Below are positions 30,301 through 38,527 of a stretch of 64,000 bases of DNA, one piece after another. A program made the position numbers and the translations under genes. Position 1 is the stretch's first letter; every line of letters begins with the position of its first letter. This DNA comes from Methylopila capsulata (GTDB lineage: Bacteria > Pseudomonadota > Alphaproteobacteria > Rhizobiales > Methylopilaceae): assembly GCF_016907975.1 (NCBI RefSeq), contig NZ_JAFBCY010000004.1:372001-436000 (forward strand), read 5' to 3'. The notes under the pieces are model-generated. The model did no database searches. It worked only from the letters and a program-made list of their open reading frames with translations, and was not told the DNA's origin.

Positions 30301-30926
30301 GCGGCCTCGACGCCGCCGCGCTCGACGCGGTCGAGCCGATGATCGAGCAGGGACTGCCGCTCCAGGCGCCGAAGATCGCGGGCGCGCTAGAAGCGCTGAT
30401 CGGCCGGGCGGATTTCACGGCGCCGCGCCTCGGAGCGCCTTTCACGATCTCGGGGGGCGTGCTGCGCTCCGGCGCGATCGTCGACGAGGGTGCGGCGGCC
30501 CGGCTCGGCGGCGGCGTCTCGATCGATCTGTCGCGGCTCGCTCTGGACGCCACGCTCACCCTGGGACCCCGGCGGGCGGACGCTCCGCAGCTCGGCGTCG
30601 CGTTCCAGGGGCCGCTTGCCGCGCCGCGCCGAAAGCTGGATGCGACCGCCCTGACGAGCTGGCTTTCGGTGCGTGCCGTCGAGCGCGAGACGAAGCGGAT
30701 CGAGGTGATGGAAGCCGAGATCCAGCAGAGGGCCCGGCTCGCGCGCGAACGCGCCGCCGCGGAGGAGCGGCGTCGCGCCGAGGAGCAACGGGTCACGGAC
30801 GAGAAGCGGAAGGCGGACGAGGAGCGTCTTAAGGAGCTGCAACTGCTCGCGCCGCCTCAGCCGACGCTCCCGCCGACGTTCGACCTGGCCCCGCCGACCG
30901 AGGGCGAAACGCAGGGCGGTCGCTGA
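27381..30926 (+). CDS. Large AsmA-family envelope protein
   Basis: 1181 residues from GTG 27381. A single N-terminal transmembrane segment (about 6-24) is followed by the AsmA start WFIDWNAYRDDFAAQASALVG, GAPVTVSGDVDARLLPSPYV. The rest is long repetitive beta-rich sequence as in bridge-like lipid-transfer proteins, ending with an AsmA-like 2 block (SLAGAGSATLRSAAIRGLDAA) and a highly charged coil of Arg/Glu at about 1095-1155. AsmA proteins influence outer-membrane lipid composition. It is 115 bases after dld and converges with the ribbon-helix-helix gene nine bases later. Confidence 0.87.
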   Translation: MNNALTGLGLALVLALVAALVGPWFIDWNAYRDDFAAQASALVGAPVTVSGDVDARLLPSPYVRFRGVTAGAGDARLEASEIEITLAIGPLLRGEAKAERLKLVRPVLNLAATAGGVLTTPFGAGARGARDADRISFERAEIVDGALRLATPSGPLALTAIDGVAEAGSLRGPFRFEGAATTASGRATFKLSTAKADDLGVLRLKLAASLDGRPETFDLDGALTIAAKPRFEGQASVARPETKSDPKDSKAKAEAAPWRLTAKVAGDGARLAFDSIDAAYGPDERGLRLAGKGALTLGATPRVDLAFGARQLDLDRFAGADRPKTPLGVIEQIAARFAGAARPLLPGRITIDVGGVVLAGDVARTLSAELVANDDVWRVARASVGLPGDARLAASGALVFVDREPGFAGKIDFAAGDLAGLRRWLQGGVGEGGRTAIRRLSVKGDVSARMGGLAVDNARIEGDGAVTSGRLAWRGAEDGQRAALEARLTADKLDLDALGADRLVAGLIRGADTDVAVTLDANALTLLGVSLRDVALDAALDADGFEVRRLAVADAGGAKISGRGRIGAGAEGPEGRLAFDVDAQRLDGLIAFARAIDGAGGAADVLARRAAALQPAKAAVELTTGAAGHRVTARGSAAGGAFEARLSTPRFALDADMDMALELGSPDGRSLAALVGLATSPVASAEGGRLTLALKGAPASGMTGDARFAALGLDLAAKGDVAFAPAERLSAAADVTLKSPDIAAFAEALGRLTPGVTPAIPVDLAARVAVTADQAAIETLTGSIADRAISGRLVVPFDARAAFEGEATVDEAPAAALLALGLSPEGLTAGTKSGRSVWPSAAFGPSPLRGLNGRIAVSARRMPLGLAEPATDVRFTLALRPNATSVERFSANLAGGGITGSLDLSRPGLEATLAVKAAAKDVRLERLTGLGVASELIGVIEGTVEAQGSGRSLSAIMASLAGAGSATLRSAAIRGLDAAALDAVEPMIEQGLPLQAPKIAGALEALIGRADFTAPRLGAPFTISGGVLRSGAIVDEGAAARLGGGVSIDLSRLALDATLTLGPRRADAPQLGVAFQGPLAAPRRKLDATALTSWLSVRAVERETKRIEVMEAEIQQRARLARERAAAEERRRAEEQRVTDEKRKADEERLKELQLLAPPQPTLPPTFDLAPPTEGETQGGR

Positions 30927-30935
30927 CGACGAGAG

Positions 30936-31277
30936 CTAGCTCTTGATCGCGCCGAGCGCGCCCGAGCGGCGGCGGTAATGATCGAGCACGTGCAGCCGAA
31001 CGGCGGACGACAGGTTGCCGCCCGTTCGGCTGGCGTCGATCTCCGCAACGAGGCTGCGCAGAGACTGTCCGCGCTCGCGCGCGATGTCCTTCAACGCGTG
31101 CCAGAAGGCGTCCTCGAGGCTGACGCTCGTCTTGTGCCCGGCGACCACGATTGATCGCTTGACGATGTCAGGGTTGATGACGTTCGCGATCGCTTCAGGC
31201 ATCTCGCGGACGATCTCGTTCACGACGATGCCGTCCGAGTTCGAGACGCCGATGGTCAAATTCTCAATGCGGCTCAT
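30936..31277 (-). CDS. Ribbon-helix-helix domain protein
   Basis: 113 residues. The core VKRSIVVAGHKTSVSLEDAF, WHALKDIARERGQSLRSLVAEID and NLSSAVRLHVLDHYR is the RHH-like family next to fumC in many Hyphomicrobiales. About 38 residues precede that core; homologues I recall start nearer to VKRS. I keep the long start because its ATG (31277) overlaps the stop of the DUF4169 gene by four bases (ATGA), which indicates translational coupling. It may be a DNA-binding regulator; target unknown. A downstream start remains possible. Confidence 0.75.
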   Translation of the reverse strand: MSRIENLTIGVSNSDGIVVNEIVREMPEAIANVINPDIVKRSIVVAGHKTSVSLEDAFWHALKDIARERGQSLRSLVAEIDASRTGGNLSSAVRLHVLDHYRRRSGALGAIKS

Positions 31278-31468
31278 TGCTCCGCGTCGCCCCCGTTGTC
31301 GCGACGATGACCATCGAGAAGGCGTTCCGCCTGAGCGCGGCGAACCTCCTCGGCGGCCTGTTCGTCCTTCCGCCGGCCGAAGCGGACGCGATTCTCGGCG
31401 GCTTGCGCCGACCTGTCCTCGCGTTCCCGCCGCTTGCGCGCCTGGCGCAGATTCACGATCTCAGCCAT
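31274..31468 (-). CDS. DUF4169 family protein
   Basis: 64 residues, extremely rich in Arg, Glu and Ala: it begins MAEIVNLRQARKRRERE and ends LLDGHRRDNGGDAEQ. Short helical proteins like this accompany fumC and the RHH gene in Hyphomicrobiales. On the minus strand a hairpin CGGAGG...CCTCCG (31471-31495) stands just before the ATG and would hide a GGAGG-like site. Function unknown; coupling with the downstream RHH gene suggests a pair acting together. Confidence 0.8.
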   Translation of the reverse strand: MAEIVNLRQARKRREREDRSAQAAENRVRFGRRKDEQAAEEVRRAQAERLLDGHRRDNGGDAEQ

Positions 31469-31520
31469 TACGGAGGAGGTGTTTACACGCCTCCGAACAG
31501 GAAATCGAGACCCGAGGGTC

Positions 31521-32912
31521 TCAGCTCGGCTTGATCATCGTTTCCGGGCGCACCACGGCGTCGAATTCCTCCGCGGTGACGAAGCCCAGCTTGACCGCCT
31601 CTTCGCGCAGCGTGGTGCCGTTCTTGTGCGCCGTCTTCGCGACCTTGGTGGCGTTGTCGTAGCCGATCGTCGGCGCGAGCGCGGTGACGAGCATGAGCGA
31701 ACGGCCCATCAGGTCGGCGATGCGCGTCTCGTCCGCCTCGATGCCGACGACGCAGTTGTCGGCGAAGCTGACGCTCGCGTCCGCGATCAGTCGGATCGAC
31801 TGGAGCATGTTGTAGGCCATCACAGGCTTGAACACGTTCAGCTCGAAATGGCCCTGGCTGCCGGCGAAGGTCACGGCCGCGTTGTTGCCGAACACCTGGG
31901 CGCAGACCATCGTCAGGGCCTCGCACTGGGTCGGGTTCACCTTGCCCGGCATGATCGACGAGCCGGGCTCGTTCTCGGGCAGAATCAGTTCGCCGAGGCC
32001 GGAGCGCGGACCCGACCCCAGGAATCGGATGTCGTTCGCGATCTTGAACAGGCCGGCGGCGATCGAGTTCAGCGCGCCATGGGCGTAGACGTAGGCGTCG
32101 TGGGCGGCGAGCGCCTCGAACTTGTTCGGCGCGGTCACGAACGGCAGCCCGGTGATCTCGGCCGCCTTCTCCGCGAACTTCTCCGCGAAGCCGATCTTGG
32201 CGTTGATTCCCGTGCCGACGGCGGTGCCGCCTTGGGCGAGCGGCAGCAGGTGCCGGAGGCCTTCCTTCGCCCGGACGACGCCGAGCCGCACCTGCGCGAC
32301 GTAACCGGAGAACTCCTGCCCCAGCGTCAGCGGCGTCGCGTCCTGGGTGTGGGTACGGCCGATCTTGATGATGTGCTCGAACGCCGTCGCCTTGGCGTCC
32401 AGCGCGCGCTCAAGGTGTTCGAGGGCGGGAACGAGCCGGTTCTCGATCTCCTCGGCCGCCGCGATGTGCATCGCCGTCGGAAAGGTGTCGTTCGACGACT
32501 GGCTCATGTTGACGTGGTCGTTCGGGTGCACCGGCTTTTTAGAGCCGAGTTCGCCGCCGAGCATCTCGATCGCCCGGTTCGAGATGACCTCGTTCGCGTT
32601 CATGTTGGACTGGGTGCCGGAGCCGGTCTGCCAGACCACCAGGGGGAAGTGCTTGTCGAACTTGCCGTCGATCACATCCTGGGCGGCGCCGGCGATCGCG
32701 CTCGCGAGCTCCGGCTTCAGGACGCCGAGTTCCTCGTTGGCGAGGGCGGCCGCGCGCTTGACCACGCCAAGGGCGCGGATCAGCGGCTTCGGCATGGTCT
32801 CGCCGCCGATCTTGAAGTTCTGCAGAGAACGCTGGGTCTGCGCGCCCCAGTACTTGTCGGAGGGGACCTCGAGCGGCCCGAAGCTGTCGGTTTCGGTGCG
32901 TGTCGCGGTCAT
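31521..32912 (-). CDS. fumC: Class II fumarate hydratase
   Basis: 463 residues, standard length. The superfamily signature [15 protein letters not shown] is present, with [18 protein letters not shown] and [20 protein letters not shown], which hold the catalytic His and Ser neighbourhood. It converts fumarate to L-malate in the TCA cycle and needs no iron-sulfur cluster. It is followed on the same strand by DUF4169 and the RHH gene and preceded by sspB 115 bases upstream. Confidence 0.97.
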   Translation of the reverse strand: MTATRTETDSFGPLEVPSDKYWGAQTQRSLQNFKIGGETMPKPLIRALGVVKRAAALANEELGVLKPELASAIAGAAQDVIDGKFDKHFPLVVWQTGSGTQSNMNANEVISNRAIEMLGGELGSKKPVHPNDHVNMSQSSNDTFPTAMHIAAAEEIENRLVPALEHLERALDAKATAFEHIIKIGRTHTQDATPLTLGQEFSGYVAQVRLGVVRAKEGLRHLLPLAQGGTAVGTGINAKIGFAEKFAEKAAEITGLPFVTAPNKFEALAAHDAYVYAHGALNSIAAGLFKIANDIRFLGSGPRSGLGELILPENEPGSSIMPGKVNPTQCEALTMVCAQVFGNNAAVTFAGSQGHFELNVFKPVMAYNMLQSIRLIADASVSFADNCVVGIEADETRIADLMGRSLMLVTALAPTIGYDNATKVAKTAHKNGTTLREEAVKLGFVTAEEFDAVVRPETMIKPS

Positions 32913-33027
32913 CGGCGGCGCTCTCGGATCAGGAGGGGAAGGACACGGCGCGGATGCTGCGTCGCAGCGGCGTCCTTACCACGCAGCTTCCCGCCCCGTC
33001 ACGCCCGAGCGCGACGAAGAAGCGCAG

Positions 33028-33552
33028 TCATTTCTTCCTGAACTTGTCCAGGCTGACGACCTGCGCGCCGCCTTCGGGCGTTGCGGCCGGCGGCGTCTCT
33101 TCGGCGTCCTGCGCCGAGTCGGAGGCCGGTTCGACGGGCGTCTCGGCCTCGTCGGTCCCTACGGTCTCCACAGCGTCCGGATTATCGAACTTGAGCCCGA
33201 ACTGCACCGAGGGATCATAGAAGCCGACGATCGAATCGAACGGCACGCCGAGCTTCTCCGGCACGCCACCGAACGACAGTCCGACCTCGAACCCCTGGTC
33301 GGTGACGATCAGGTCCCAGAACTGGTGCTGGAGGATGACCGTCATCTCGGCGGGATAACGCTCCCGCAGACGGGTCGACAGCTTCACGTCCGGCGCCTGC
33401 GTCCGGAACGAGATGTAGAAATGATGGTCGCCGGGCGCGCCATCGCGCGCGACGTTCGCCAGCACCTCGCGCACCACGCCGCGCAGGGCGCGTTGGGTGA
33501 GCAGGTCGTAGCGGATGAAGTCCTGGGCGGTCGGCGGCGTCTCGTTCGTCAT
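33028..33552 (-). CDS. sspB: SspB-family adaptor for ClpXP
   Basis: 174 residues. The N-terminal two thirds match alphaproteobacterial SspB: IRYDLLTQRALRGVVREVL, DHHFYISFRTQAPDVKLS, LRERYPAEMTVILQHQFWDL, and FGGVPEKLGVPFDSI. After an acidic Pro/Glu linker (about 125-160) the C-terminus ends QVVSLDKFRKK, the usual ClpX-docking tail. It tethers ssrA-tagged proteins to ClpX. It lies just downstream of the tmRNA gene on the same strand, and clpP and clpX are also in this window. Confidence 0.94.
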   Translation of the reverse strand: MTNETPPTAQDFIRYDLLTQRALRGVVREVLANVARDGAPGDHHFYISFRTQAPDVKLSTRLRERYPAEMTVILQHQFWDLIVTDQGFEVGLSFGGVPEKLGVPFDSIVGFYDPSVQFGLKFDNPDAVETVGTDEAETPVEPASDSAQDAEETPPAATPEGGAQVVSLDKFRKK

Positions 33553-33639
33553 GTTCGCTACTTAGGCGGATTCGAGCGGAGAAAAACAGCCGACGTTCGC
33601 AGAAGCGAAGAGAGATGGCCGAACGAAACGTATAAGCAC

Positions 33640-33965
33640 AAAAAAGGGAAGTGGAGGTTTCTGTTGCCAGGTACCTCCGAACCCCGCCTAAAAGAGCTAA
33701 CCCCTTAGGACTTTAGTTCGGTGTTTCAAACCGCTCACGCGGCCTGAGCAACCGGAGCATAGTTGTCGTTGGCAACTATAGATTGAGCCCGATAACGGCG
33801 GTGCCATGCCGGGGGAAAGCTCGCCCTTTACGCCCCCGTCGATCCTGTTTCGCCCCCGCCGAAACCCACTTTGACGAGTGGGCTTGGGTGGAGGCGCCGG
33901 GTGCTGCCCCCGGGTCCGAAGGGTTTATTGCGGCGACCGTTTATCACCATAGCCGGATCGCTCCG
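33640..33965 (-). ncRNA. ssrA: Circularly permuted two-piece tmRNA
   Basis: On the minus strand the coding piece begins GGGGGCGAAACAGGATCGAC at 33857, the universal tmRNA 5' sequence. The tag frame at 33773-33738 reads ANDNYAPVAQAA, then TGA at 33737-33735. Upstream on the same strand (33896-33890) is CGCCTCC followed by ACC, which pairs with GGGGGCG as the acceptor stem. The 3' acceptor part therefore comes first, as in the alphaproteobacterial permuted gene. A 29-base spacer with the hairpin CCCACT/AGTGGG joins the pieces and is expected to be removed. The 3' end has the hairpin GGAGGT/ACCTCC and a T6 run at 33645-33640. Outer limits are approximate. Confidence 0.93.
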
Positions 33966-34119
33966 GCCCGATTGATATAGTCCCAGTCGTGCGGGATCGG
34001 AAGGGGGCGCCTGAGCATTCAACGATGAACGCACGCGAAACTTCATTGCTTAACCGGCAAGACGGCGAGCCTTTTAGCAAAGGTGCAATTATTCGGCGGC
34101 ACAATCCGAAGCGTAGAAA
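33966..34119. promoter_or_regulatory. Divergent spacer between ssrA and the chemoreceptor gene
   Basis: About 150 bases, moderately AT-rich near the chemoreceptor start. It must hold the ssrA promoter (minus) and the receptor promoter (plus). A TATATC-like -10 lies near the ssrA end, but no convincing -35 is seen by eye. Confidence 0.35.
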
Positions 34120-35814
34120 ATGATGCGATTCGGGGATGGAAGCGTGCGTATCGGGACGAAGATCTTTGCGCTGATCGCAGCTCTTGGAGCGGTGGCGATC
34201 GGCGTCGCGGGCGTCGGCTATTCGACGCTGCAAGCTTACGACCAGGCGGTGGACGACGTGCAGGTCGCGTCGAGGCGCGCGCTCTACAGCGAGCGCCTGA
34301 ACCGGCTCGTGACCAGCGTGGTGATGGACGCCCGCGGGATCTATGCGGCGGACGACGCCGCCACCGCCAAGAAGTTCGGCGAGGGCGTGATGGCGTCGCT
34401 GGGGCAGATCGACGAGCTTCTGAAGGCGTGGGCTCCGATCGTTCCCGCGCAGGACCAGGCTCTGTTCGACGCCGTGTCGCGCGACGCCGCCACGTTCCGC
34501 GCGTTCCGCACCGAGACCGTCCGTTTGGGGTCGCAGGAATCGCCGGCCGCGGCCAACGCCCAGGGCAACAATGACGGCAACCGGGCGAACCGCCGGGCGT
34601 TCCAGGCCAGCATCGACGCGATGACCGAGCGCGGGCGCGCCGAGGTGAAGGCGGTCGACGAGCAGGTCGCCTCGCTCTACGCGGAACGGCTCGCGCTTCT
34701 GCTCATCCTCTCGCTGGGCGGCACGCTGGCTGCGATCGTCGTGGGCGGTCTGATCGTTCAGCGCCAGATCGCGCGGCCGCTTGCGGGCGTCACCGGCGCC
34801 ATCCAGCGGCTCGCCGCGGGCGACCACCGGCTGCCCGACGTCAAGCCGGGCAAGGACGAAGTCGGCGACATCTGGCGCAGCATGCAGGTGTTCGCGGGCG
34901 CCATGCAGGAGGCGGCCAGCCTCCGCGAGGCCCAGGCTGAGACCGACAAACGCCGCATCGTCGAACGCCGGTCGGAGATGACCGGTCTCGCGGGCCGCTT
35001 CGAGGGAAGCGTGGGCGAACTCGTCCAGCACCTCGCCGCTGCGGCGCAAGAGATGGAGGCGACCTCGCGAAGCCTCGCGGCCAACGCCGAGCAGACCACG
35101 CGGCAGTCCAGCTCCGTGCTGACGATCGCGAGCGACGCGTCGAACAATGTCCAGGCCGTGGCCGCCGCGACCGAGGAACTCGCAGCCTCCGCCCGCGAGA
35201 TCGGCGCCCAGGTCGAGCTGACCTCGCAGGCCGCCGCGAACGCGGTCGAGAACGTCCGCCACGCTCATGAGCGGGTGGATCTGCTCGCCCGCGGCGCGCA
35301 GAAGATCGGCGAGTTCGTGAAGCTGATCCAGGACATCGCCGGCCAGACCAACCTTCTCGCGCTCAACGCGACCATCGAGGCGGCGCGCGCGGGCGAGGCC
35401 GGCCGCGGCTTCGCGGTGGTGGCCGCCGAGGTCAAGGAGCTCGCCGGCCAGACCGCGCGGGCGACGGACGAGATCACCGCCCAGATCAGCTCGATCCAGG
35501 GCGCGACCGAGGAGACGGTGAAGGCGATTGAAGAGATCGCCGGCATCATCGCCGAGGTGCACCACATCGCAAGCGGCGTCTCCGCGGCCGTCGAGGAGCA
35601 GCAGGCCGCCACGCAGGAGATCGCGCGCAACATTTCGGAGGCGGCGCGCGGCACGCTTCGCGTCAGCGAGGACGTCGCCGAGATGCAGATGGCGGCCAAC
35701 GAGGCCGGTCACGGGGCCTCGCAGGTGCGCTCCGCCGCCGGCGAGCTCGCGGTGCAGTCGACGCGGCTCGGGAAGGAGGTCGACGGCTTCCTCTCGGGCG
35801 TCCGGGCCGCCTGA
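34120..35814 (+). CDS. Methyl-accepting chemotaxis protein
   Basis: 564 residues. A transmembrane helix (about 14-34), a periplasmic helical sensor domain, and a second transmembrane helix (about 191-213, [20 protein letters not shown]) precede a HAMP domain ([21 protein letters not shown]). The signalling hairpin tip is intact: [37 protein letters not shown]. The ligand is unknown; no C-terminal CheR pentapeptide is seen. The start is uncertain: ATG 34120, or GTG 34144, which would begin with the common sequence [15 protein letters not shown] hairpin terminator follows the gene. Confidence 0.93.
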   Translation: MMRFGDGSVRIGTKIFALIAALGAVAIGVAGVGYSTLQAYDQAVDDVQVASRRALYSERLNRLVTSVVMDARGIYAADDAATAKKFGEGVMASLGQIDELLKAWAPIVPAQDQALFDAVSRDAATFRAFRTETVRLGSQESPAAANAQGNNDGNRANRRAFQASIDAMTERGRAEVKAVDEQVASLYAERLALLLILSLGGTLAAIVVGGLIVQRQIARPLAGVTGAIQRLAAGDHRLPDVKPGKDEVGDIWRSMQVFAGAMQEAASLREAQAETDKRRIVERRSEMTGLAGRFEGSVGELVQHLAAAAQEMEATSRSLAANAEQTTRQSSSVLTIASDASNNVQAVAAATEELAASAREIGAQVELTSQAAANAVENVRHAHERVDLLARGAQKIGEFVKLIQDIAGQTNLLALNATIEAARAGEAGRGFAVVAAEVKELAGQTARATDEITAQISSIQGATEETVKAIEEIAGIIAEVHHIASGVSAAVEEQQAATQEIARNISEAARGTLRVSEDVAEMQMAANEAGHGASQVRSAAGELAVQSTRLGKEVDGFLSGVRAA

Positions 35815-35835
35815 AGCCGGCGCCGAACCTGTTGA

Positions 35836-35870
35836 CGAAGGGCCTCGCGACGCCGTCGCGGGGCCCTTCG
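35836..35870 (+). terminator. Long hairpin after the chemoreceptor gene
   Basis: CGAAGGGCCTCGCGAC (35836-35851) pairs with GTCGCGGGGCCCTTCG (35855-35870) over 16 positions with one G-T wobble and a three-base loop. No T-run follows, but the stem is very stable. Confidence 0.7.
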
Positions 35871-35910
35871 CATGTTAAGCTGCGGTCCAGGACGAACGAC
35901 GAGCGCCGCC

Positions 35911-36705
35911 ATGCACGCCTATCTCAGCCTTCTGCGTCAGATCCTCGACCAGGGCGCCGGCAAGGACGACCGCACCGGCACCGGCACGCTGTCGCTCTTC
36001 GGCGCTCAGATGCGCTTCGACCTGACGCAGGGCTTTCCGCTCGTCACCACGAAGAAGCTGCACCTCAAGTCGATCGTGCATGAGCTGCTCTGGTTCCTGG
36101 CCGGCGACACCAACGTCCGCTACCTGCGGGACAACGGCGTCAGCATCTGGGACGAGTGGGCGGACGAGCATGGCGACCTCGGCCCGGTCTACGGCAAGCA
36201 GTGGCGGTCGTGGGCCGCGCCGGACGGGCGGACGATCGATCAGATCGCCTGGGTGCTCGACGAGCTGAAGCGCAATCCGTCGTCCCGCCGGCTCGTCGTC
36301 TCGGCCTGGAACCCTGCGGACCTCGACGCCATGGCGCTCGCGCCTTGCCACTGCCTGTTCCAGTTTCACGTGGCCGAGGGCCGCCTCTCCTGCCAGCTCT
36401 ACCAGCGCTCGGCGGACGTCTTCCTCGGGGTGCCGTTCAACATCGCCTCCTACGCGCTGCTGACGCACCTCGTGGCCCACGAGGCGGGCCTTGCCGTTGG
36501 CGACTTCGTGCACACGCTTGGCGACGCCCACCTCTACCTCAATCACCGGGAGCAGGCGCGCGAGCAACTGGCGCGTCAGCCGCGCGCCTTGCCGAAGCTG
36601 CGCCTCAACCCGGCGGTGCGCTCGATCTTCGACATGGCCTACGACGACGTCGCCTTCGAGGGCTACGAGCCGCACCCCGCCATCAAGGCCCCGGTGGCGG
36701 TCTGA
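35911..36705 (+). CDS. thyA: Thymidylate synthase
   Basis: 264 residues, identical in length to the E. coli enzyme. The nucleophile is Cys146 in [12 protein letters not shown]. Other marks are [51 protein letters not shown] and HLYLNHREQ. It methylates dUMP to dTMP with methylene-tetrahydrofolate and yields dihydrofolate, which FolA (2 kb downstream) recycles. I start at ATG 35911; the open frame extends upstream, but the homology begins at MHAYLSLL. Confidence 0.98.
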   Translation: MHAYLSLLRQILDQGAGKDDRTGTGTLSLFGAQMRFDLTQGFPLVTTKKLHLKSIVHELLWFLAGDTNVRYLRDNGVSIWDEWADEHGDLGPVYGKQWRSWAAPDGRTIDQIAWVLDELKRNPSSRRLVVSAWNPADLDAMALAPCHCLFQFHVAEGRLSCQLYQRSADVFLGVPFNIASYALLTHLVAHEAGLAVGDFVHTLGDAHLYLNHREQAREQLARQPRALPKLRLNPAVRSIFDMAYDDVAFEGYEPHPAIKAPVAV

Positions 36706-36736
36706 ACCCATCGTCTTTCGTCGCGGAGCCTGTCGT

Positions 36737-37219
36737 TTGAGCCTCGTCATCGCCCCGGCCGCGCCGGCGGACGCCGCCCTGGTGTTCTCCTTCGTGCGCG
36801 AACTCGCCGAGTACGAAAACCTGCTGCACGAGGTCGAGGCGACGGAGGAGGGGCTCGCCGAGGCGCTGTTCGGTGCGAATCCCCGCGTGTTCTGCGACAT
36901 TGCGCGCTGGAACGGCGAACCTGCCGGCTTCGCGCTCTGGTTCTACAACTACTCGACCTTCCGAGGTCGCCACGGGATCTATCTCGAAGATCTGTTCGTG
37001 CGGCCGACGTTCCGCGGTTCAGGAATTGGCAAGGCGCTGATCCGGGGGCTCGCCGCGCGCTGCCGCGACGAAGGGTTGGCGCGGCTCGAGTGGTGGGTGC
37101 TGAACTGGAACGCTCCATCGATCGCCTTCTACGAGCGTCTCGGCGCCAAGCCGATGGACGAGTGGACGGTCTACCGGCTCTCCGGCGAGGCGCTGGAGCG
37201 CGCGGCCGCCCTGGGATGA
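36737..37219 (+). CDS. GNAT family N-acetyltransferase
   Basis: 160 residues. I start at TTG 36737 because GGAG lies nine bases upstream and the product then starts SLVIAPAAPADAALVFSF, the usual GNAT beginning. The acetyl-CoA loop is LFVRPTFRGSGIGKALIRGL (R/Q-x-x-G-x-G/A). LEWWVLNWNAPSIAFYERLG and the FYEKLGA-type end point to the spermidine/diamine or thialysine acetyltransferase-like group; substrate unknown. It is 31 bases after thyA. Confidence 0.87.
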   Translation: MSLVIAPAAPADAALVFSFVRELAEYENLLHEVEATEEGLAEALFGANPRVFCDIARWNGEPAGFALWFYNYSTFRGRHGIYLEDLFVRPTFRGSGIGKALIRGLAARCRDEGLARLEWWVLNWNAPSIAFYERLGAKPMDEWTVYRLSGEALERAAALG

Positions 37220-37473
37220 GCGACGGCGTCTCCACGGACGGCATCCGCCCGACGGCTGTCGCGCAGGCGTGATCGCAGAGGGCCAGCCCGTCGTATCCCC
37301 TCGATGATGGCTGTGGGACGATCGCAGCCACGCTCTGTCGCGCCTCCGGCTCTGTGCAGGAGAGCGTGGCGGCCCGTCGCAGGAGGGTGTATCGCGTGGG
37401 ATACGGACGCGTTCGCGCGACTCGGGGCGAATCTGTGGCGCGCGGACGGCGCGCGTGGGACGGGGAATTGACG

Positions 37474-37845
37474 ATGCGGTTTTGCATTCAGGCGCTGCTG
37501 GCCGCGGCGCTCGTGACGGGAAGCGCGGCCGCGGCGGCCGCACAGAGCACCCCGGCGCTGTACTCCCAGACGGAGCAGACGCTGCGCGCGAAGCTCAAGT
37601 CGGCCTACGCCGGGCAGCCGGCCCGCTTCGGCTTCGAGAACTTCCGTCGCCGCAGCAACGGCAAGGACGAAGCCGTCTGCGGCCAGGCGACGATCTATAT
37701 CGGCCGTGACAAGCCGAGCCTCGTGCGGTTCGTCTACCGCTACAACGCCGGCGACGCGGCGATCGAGACGCTGGGCGCCGAAGACACGCGGACCGTTCAA
37801 GCGCTGTGGACGCCGCTCTGCCTGCGCGGCCGCCCGATCGAGTGA
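37474..37845 (+). CDS. Exported protein of unknown function
   Basis: 123 residues from ATG 37474 with a clear signal peptide (about 1-22, MRFCIQALLAAALVTGSAAA). The mature part has two Cys (near 69 and 117), perhaps one disulfide, and a block GFENFRRRSNGKDEAVCGQA resembling small periplasmic DUF proteins next to folA. Its last base triplets overlap the GTG start of folA by four bases (GTGA), which suggests coupled translation. No function recognised. Confidence 0.75.
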   Translation: MRFCIQALLAAALVTGSAAAAAAQSTPALYSQTEQTLRAKLKSAYAGQPARFGFENFRRRSNGKDEAVCGQATIYIGRDKPSLVRFVYRYNAGDAAIETLGAEDTRTVQALWTPLCLRGRPIE

Positions 37846-38369
37846 GCGTCCCTCTCGTCATCCTCGCGGCCGTGGCGCGCAACCGCGTCATCGGCCGCGA
37901 CAACGACATGCCCTGGCGGCTGTCGAGCGATCTGAAGCGCTTCAAGGAGGTCACGATGGGCAAGCCGCTCATCGTCGGCCGCCGCAACCACGCCGCGATC
38001 GGCCGGGCGTTGCCGGGGCGCGAGACGATCGTGCTCACCCGCGACCGCACGTTCCGGGACGGCGGCGTCCACGTGGCGCATGATCTCAAGGACGCGCTTG
38101 GGTTGGCCGAGGCGCTCGCTGAGGAGATGGGCGCCGACGAGATCATCAGCGCGGGGGGCGGGGAGATCTACGCGCTGACCATTCCCCTGGCGCAGCGGAT
38201 GCGGCTCACCGAGATCGACGCGGCGCCGGAGGGCGACGTGCTGTTTCCGGAGTACAATCCCGCGGAATGGCGGGAGACGTTCCGCGAAGCGCATCCGGCC
38301 GGCGGCCGTGACGACCATGCTTTTGTGTTTCGAGACCTCGTGCGCGAGCGCGGGCTGAAACGCTTGTGA
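37842..38369 (+). CDS. folA: Dihydrofolate reductase
   Basis: 175 residues from GTG 37842, overlapping the preceding stop. ILAAVARNRVIGRDNDMPWRLSSDLKRFKEVT contains the substrate-binding Asp/Trp; GKPLIVGRRNHAAIG and ISAGGGEIYALTIPLAQRM are the NADPH-binding blocks. It reduces dihydrofolate made by ThyA. In the usual GRKTWESIG block the Thr/Trp positions are here Asn/His (GRRNHAAIG), as in many alphaproteobacteria. It lies between thyA and hflK, the normal Hyphomicrobiales order. Confidence 0.95.
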   Translation: MSVPLVILAAVARNRVIGRDNDMPWRLSSDLKRFKEVTMGKPLIVGRRNHAAIGRALPGRETIVLTRDRTFRDGGVHVAHDLKDALGLAEALAEEMGADEIISAGGGEIYALTIPLAQRMRLTEIDAAPEGDVLFPEYNPAEWRETFREAHPAGGRDDHAFVFRDLVRERGLKRL

Positions 38370-38527
38370 TCGACGCGGGCCTCTTTCGCCATTGACGGCC
38401 GATCACGCGCACGCCACCTGCGGAGCGCTTGAATCTCTTCGCGTTGAACGCGGGAAAGCCGTCGCCTATAAGCGGCGCGTGACATCGAACGGCGCGGGTT
38501 CCCGTCCGTCATCCTGAAGGAGCATCG

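Noticed and set aside
37220-37473. A hidden gene or RNA between the GNAT gene and the exported protein gene
   Set aside because: The 254 bases hold only GC-rich frames without ribosome sites and no stable conserved structure; a promoter may be here, but none is convincing.
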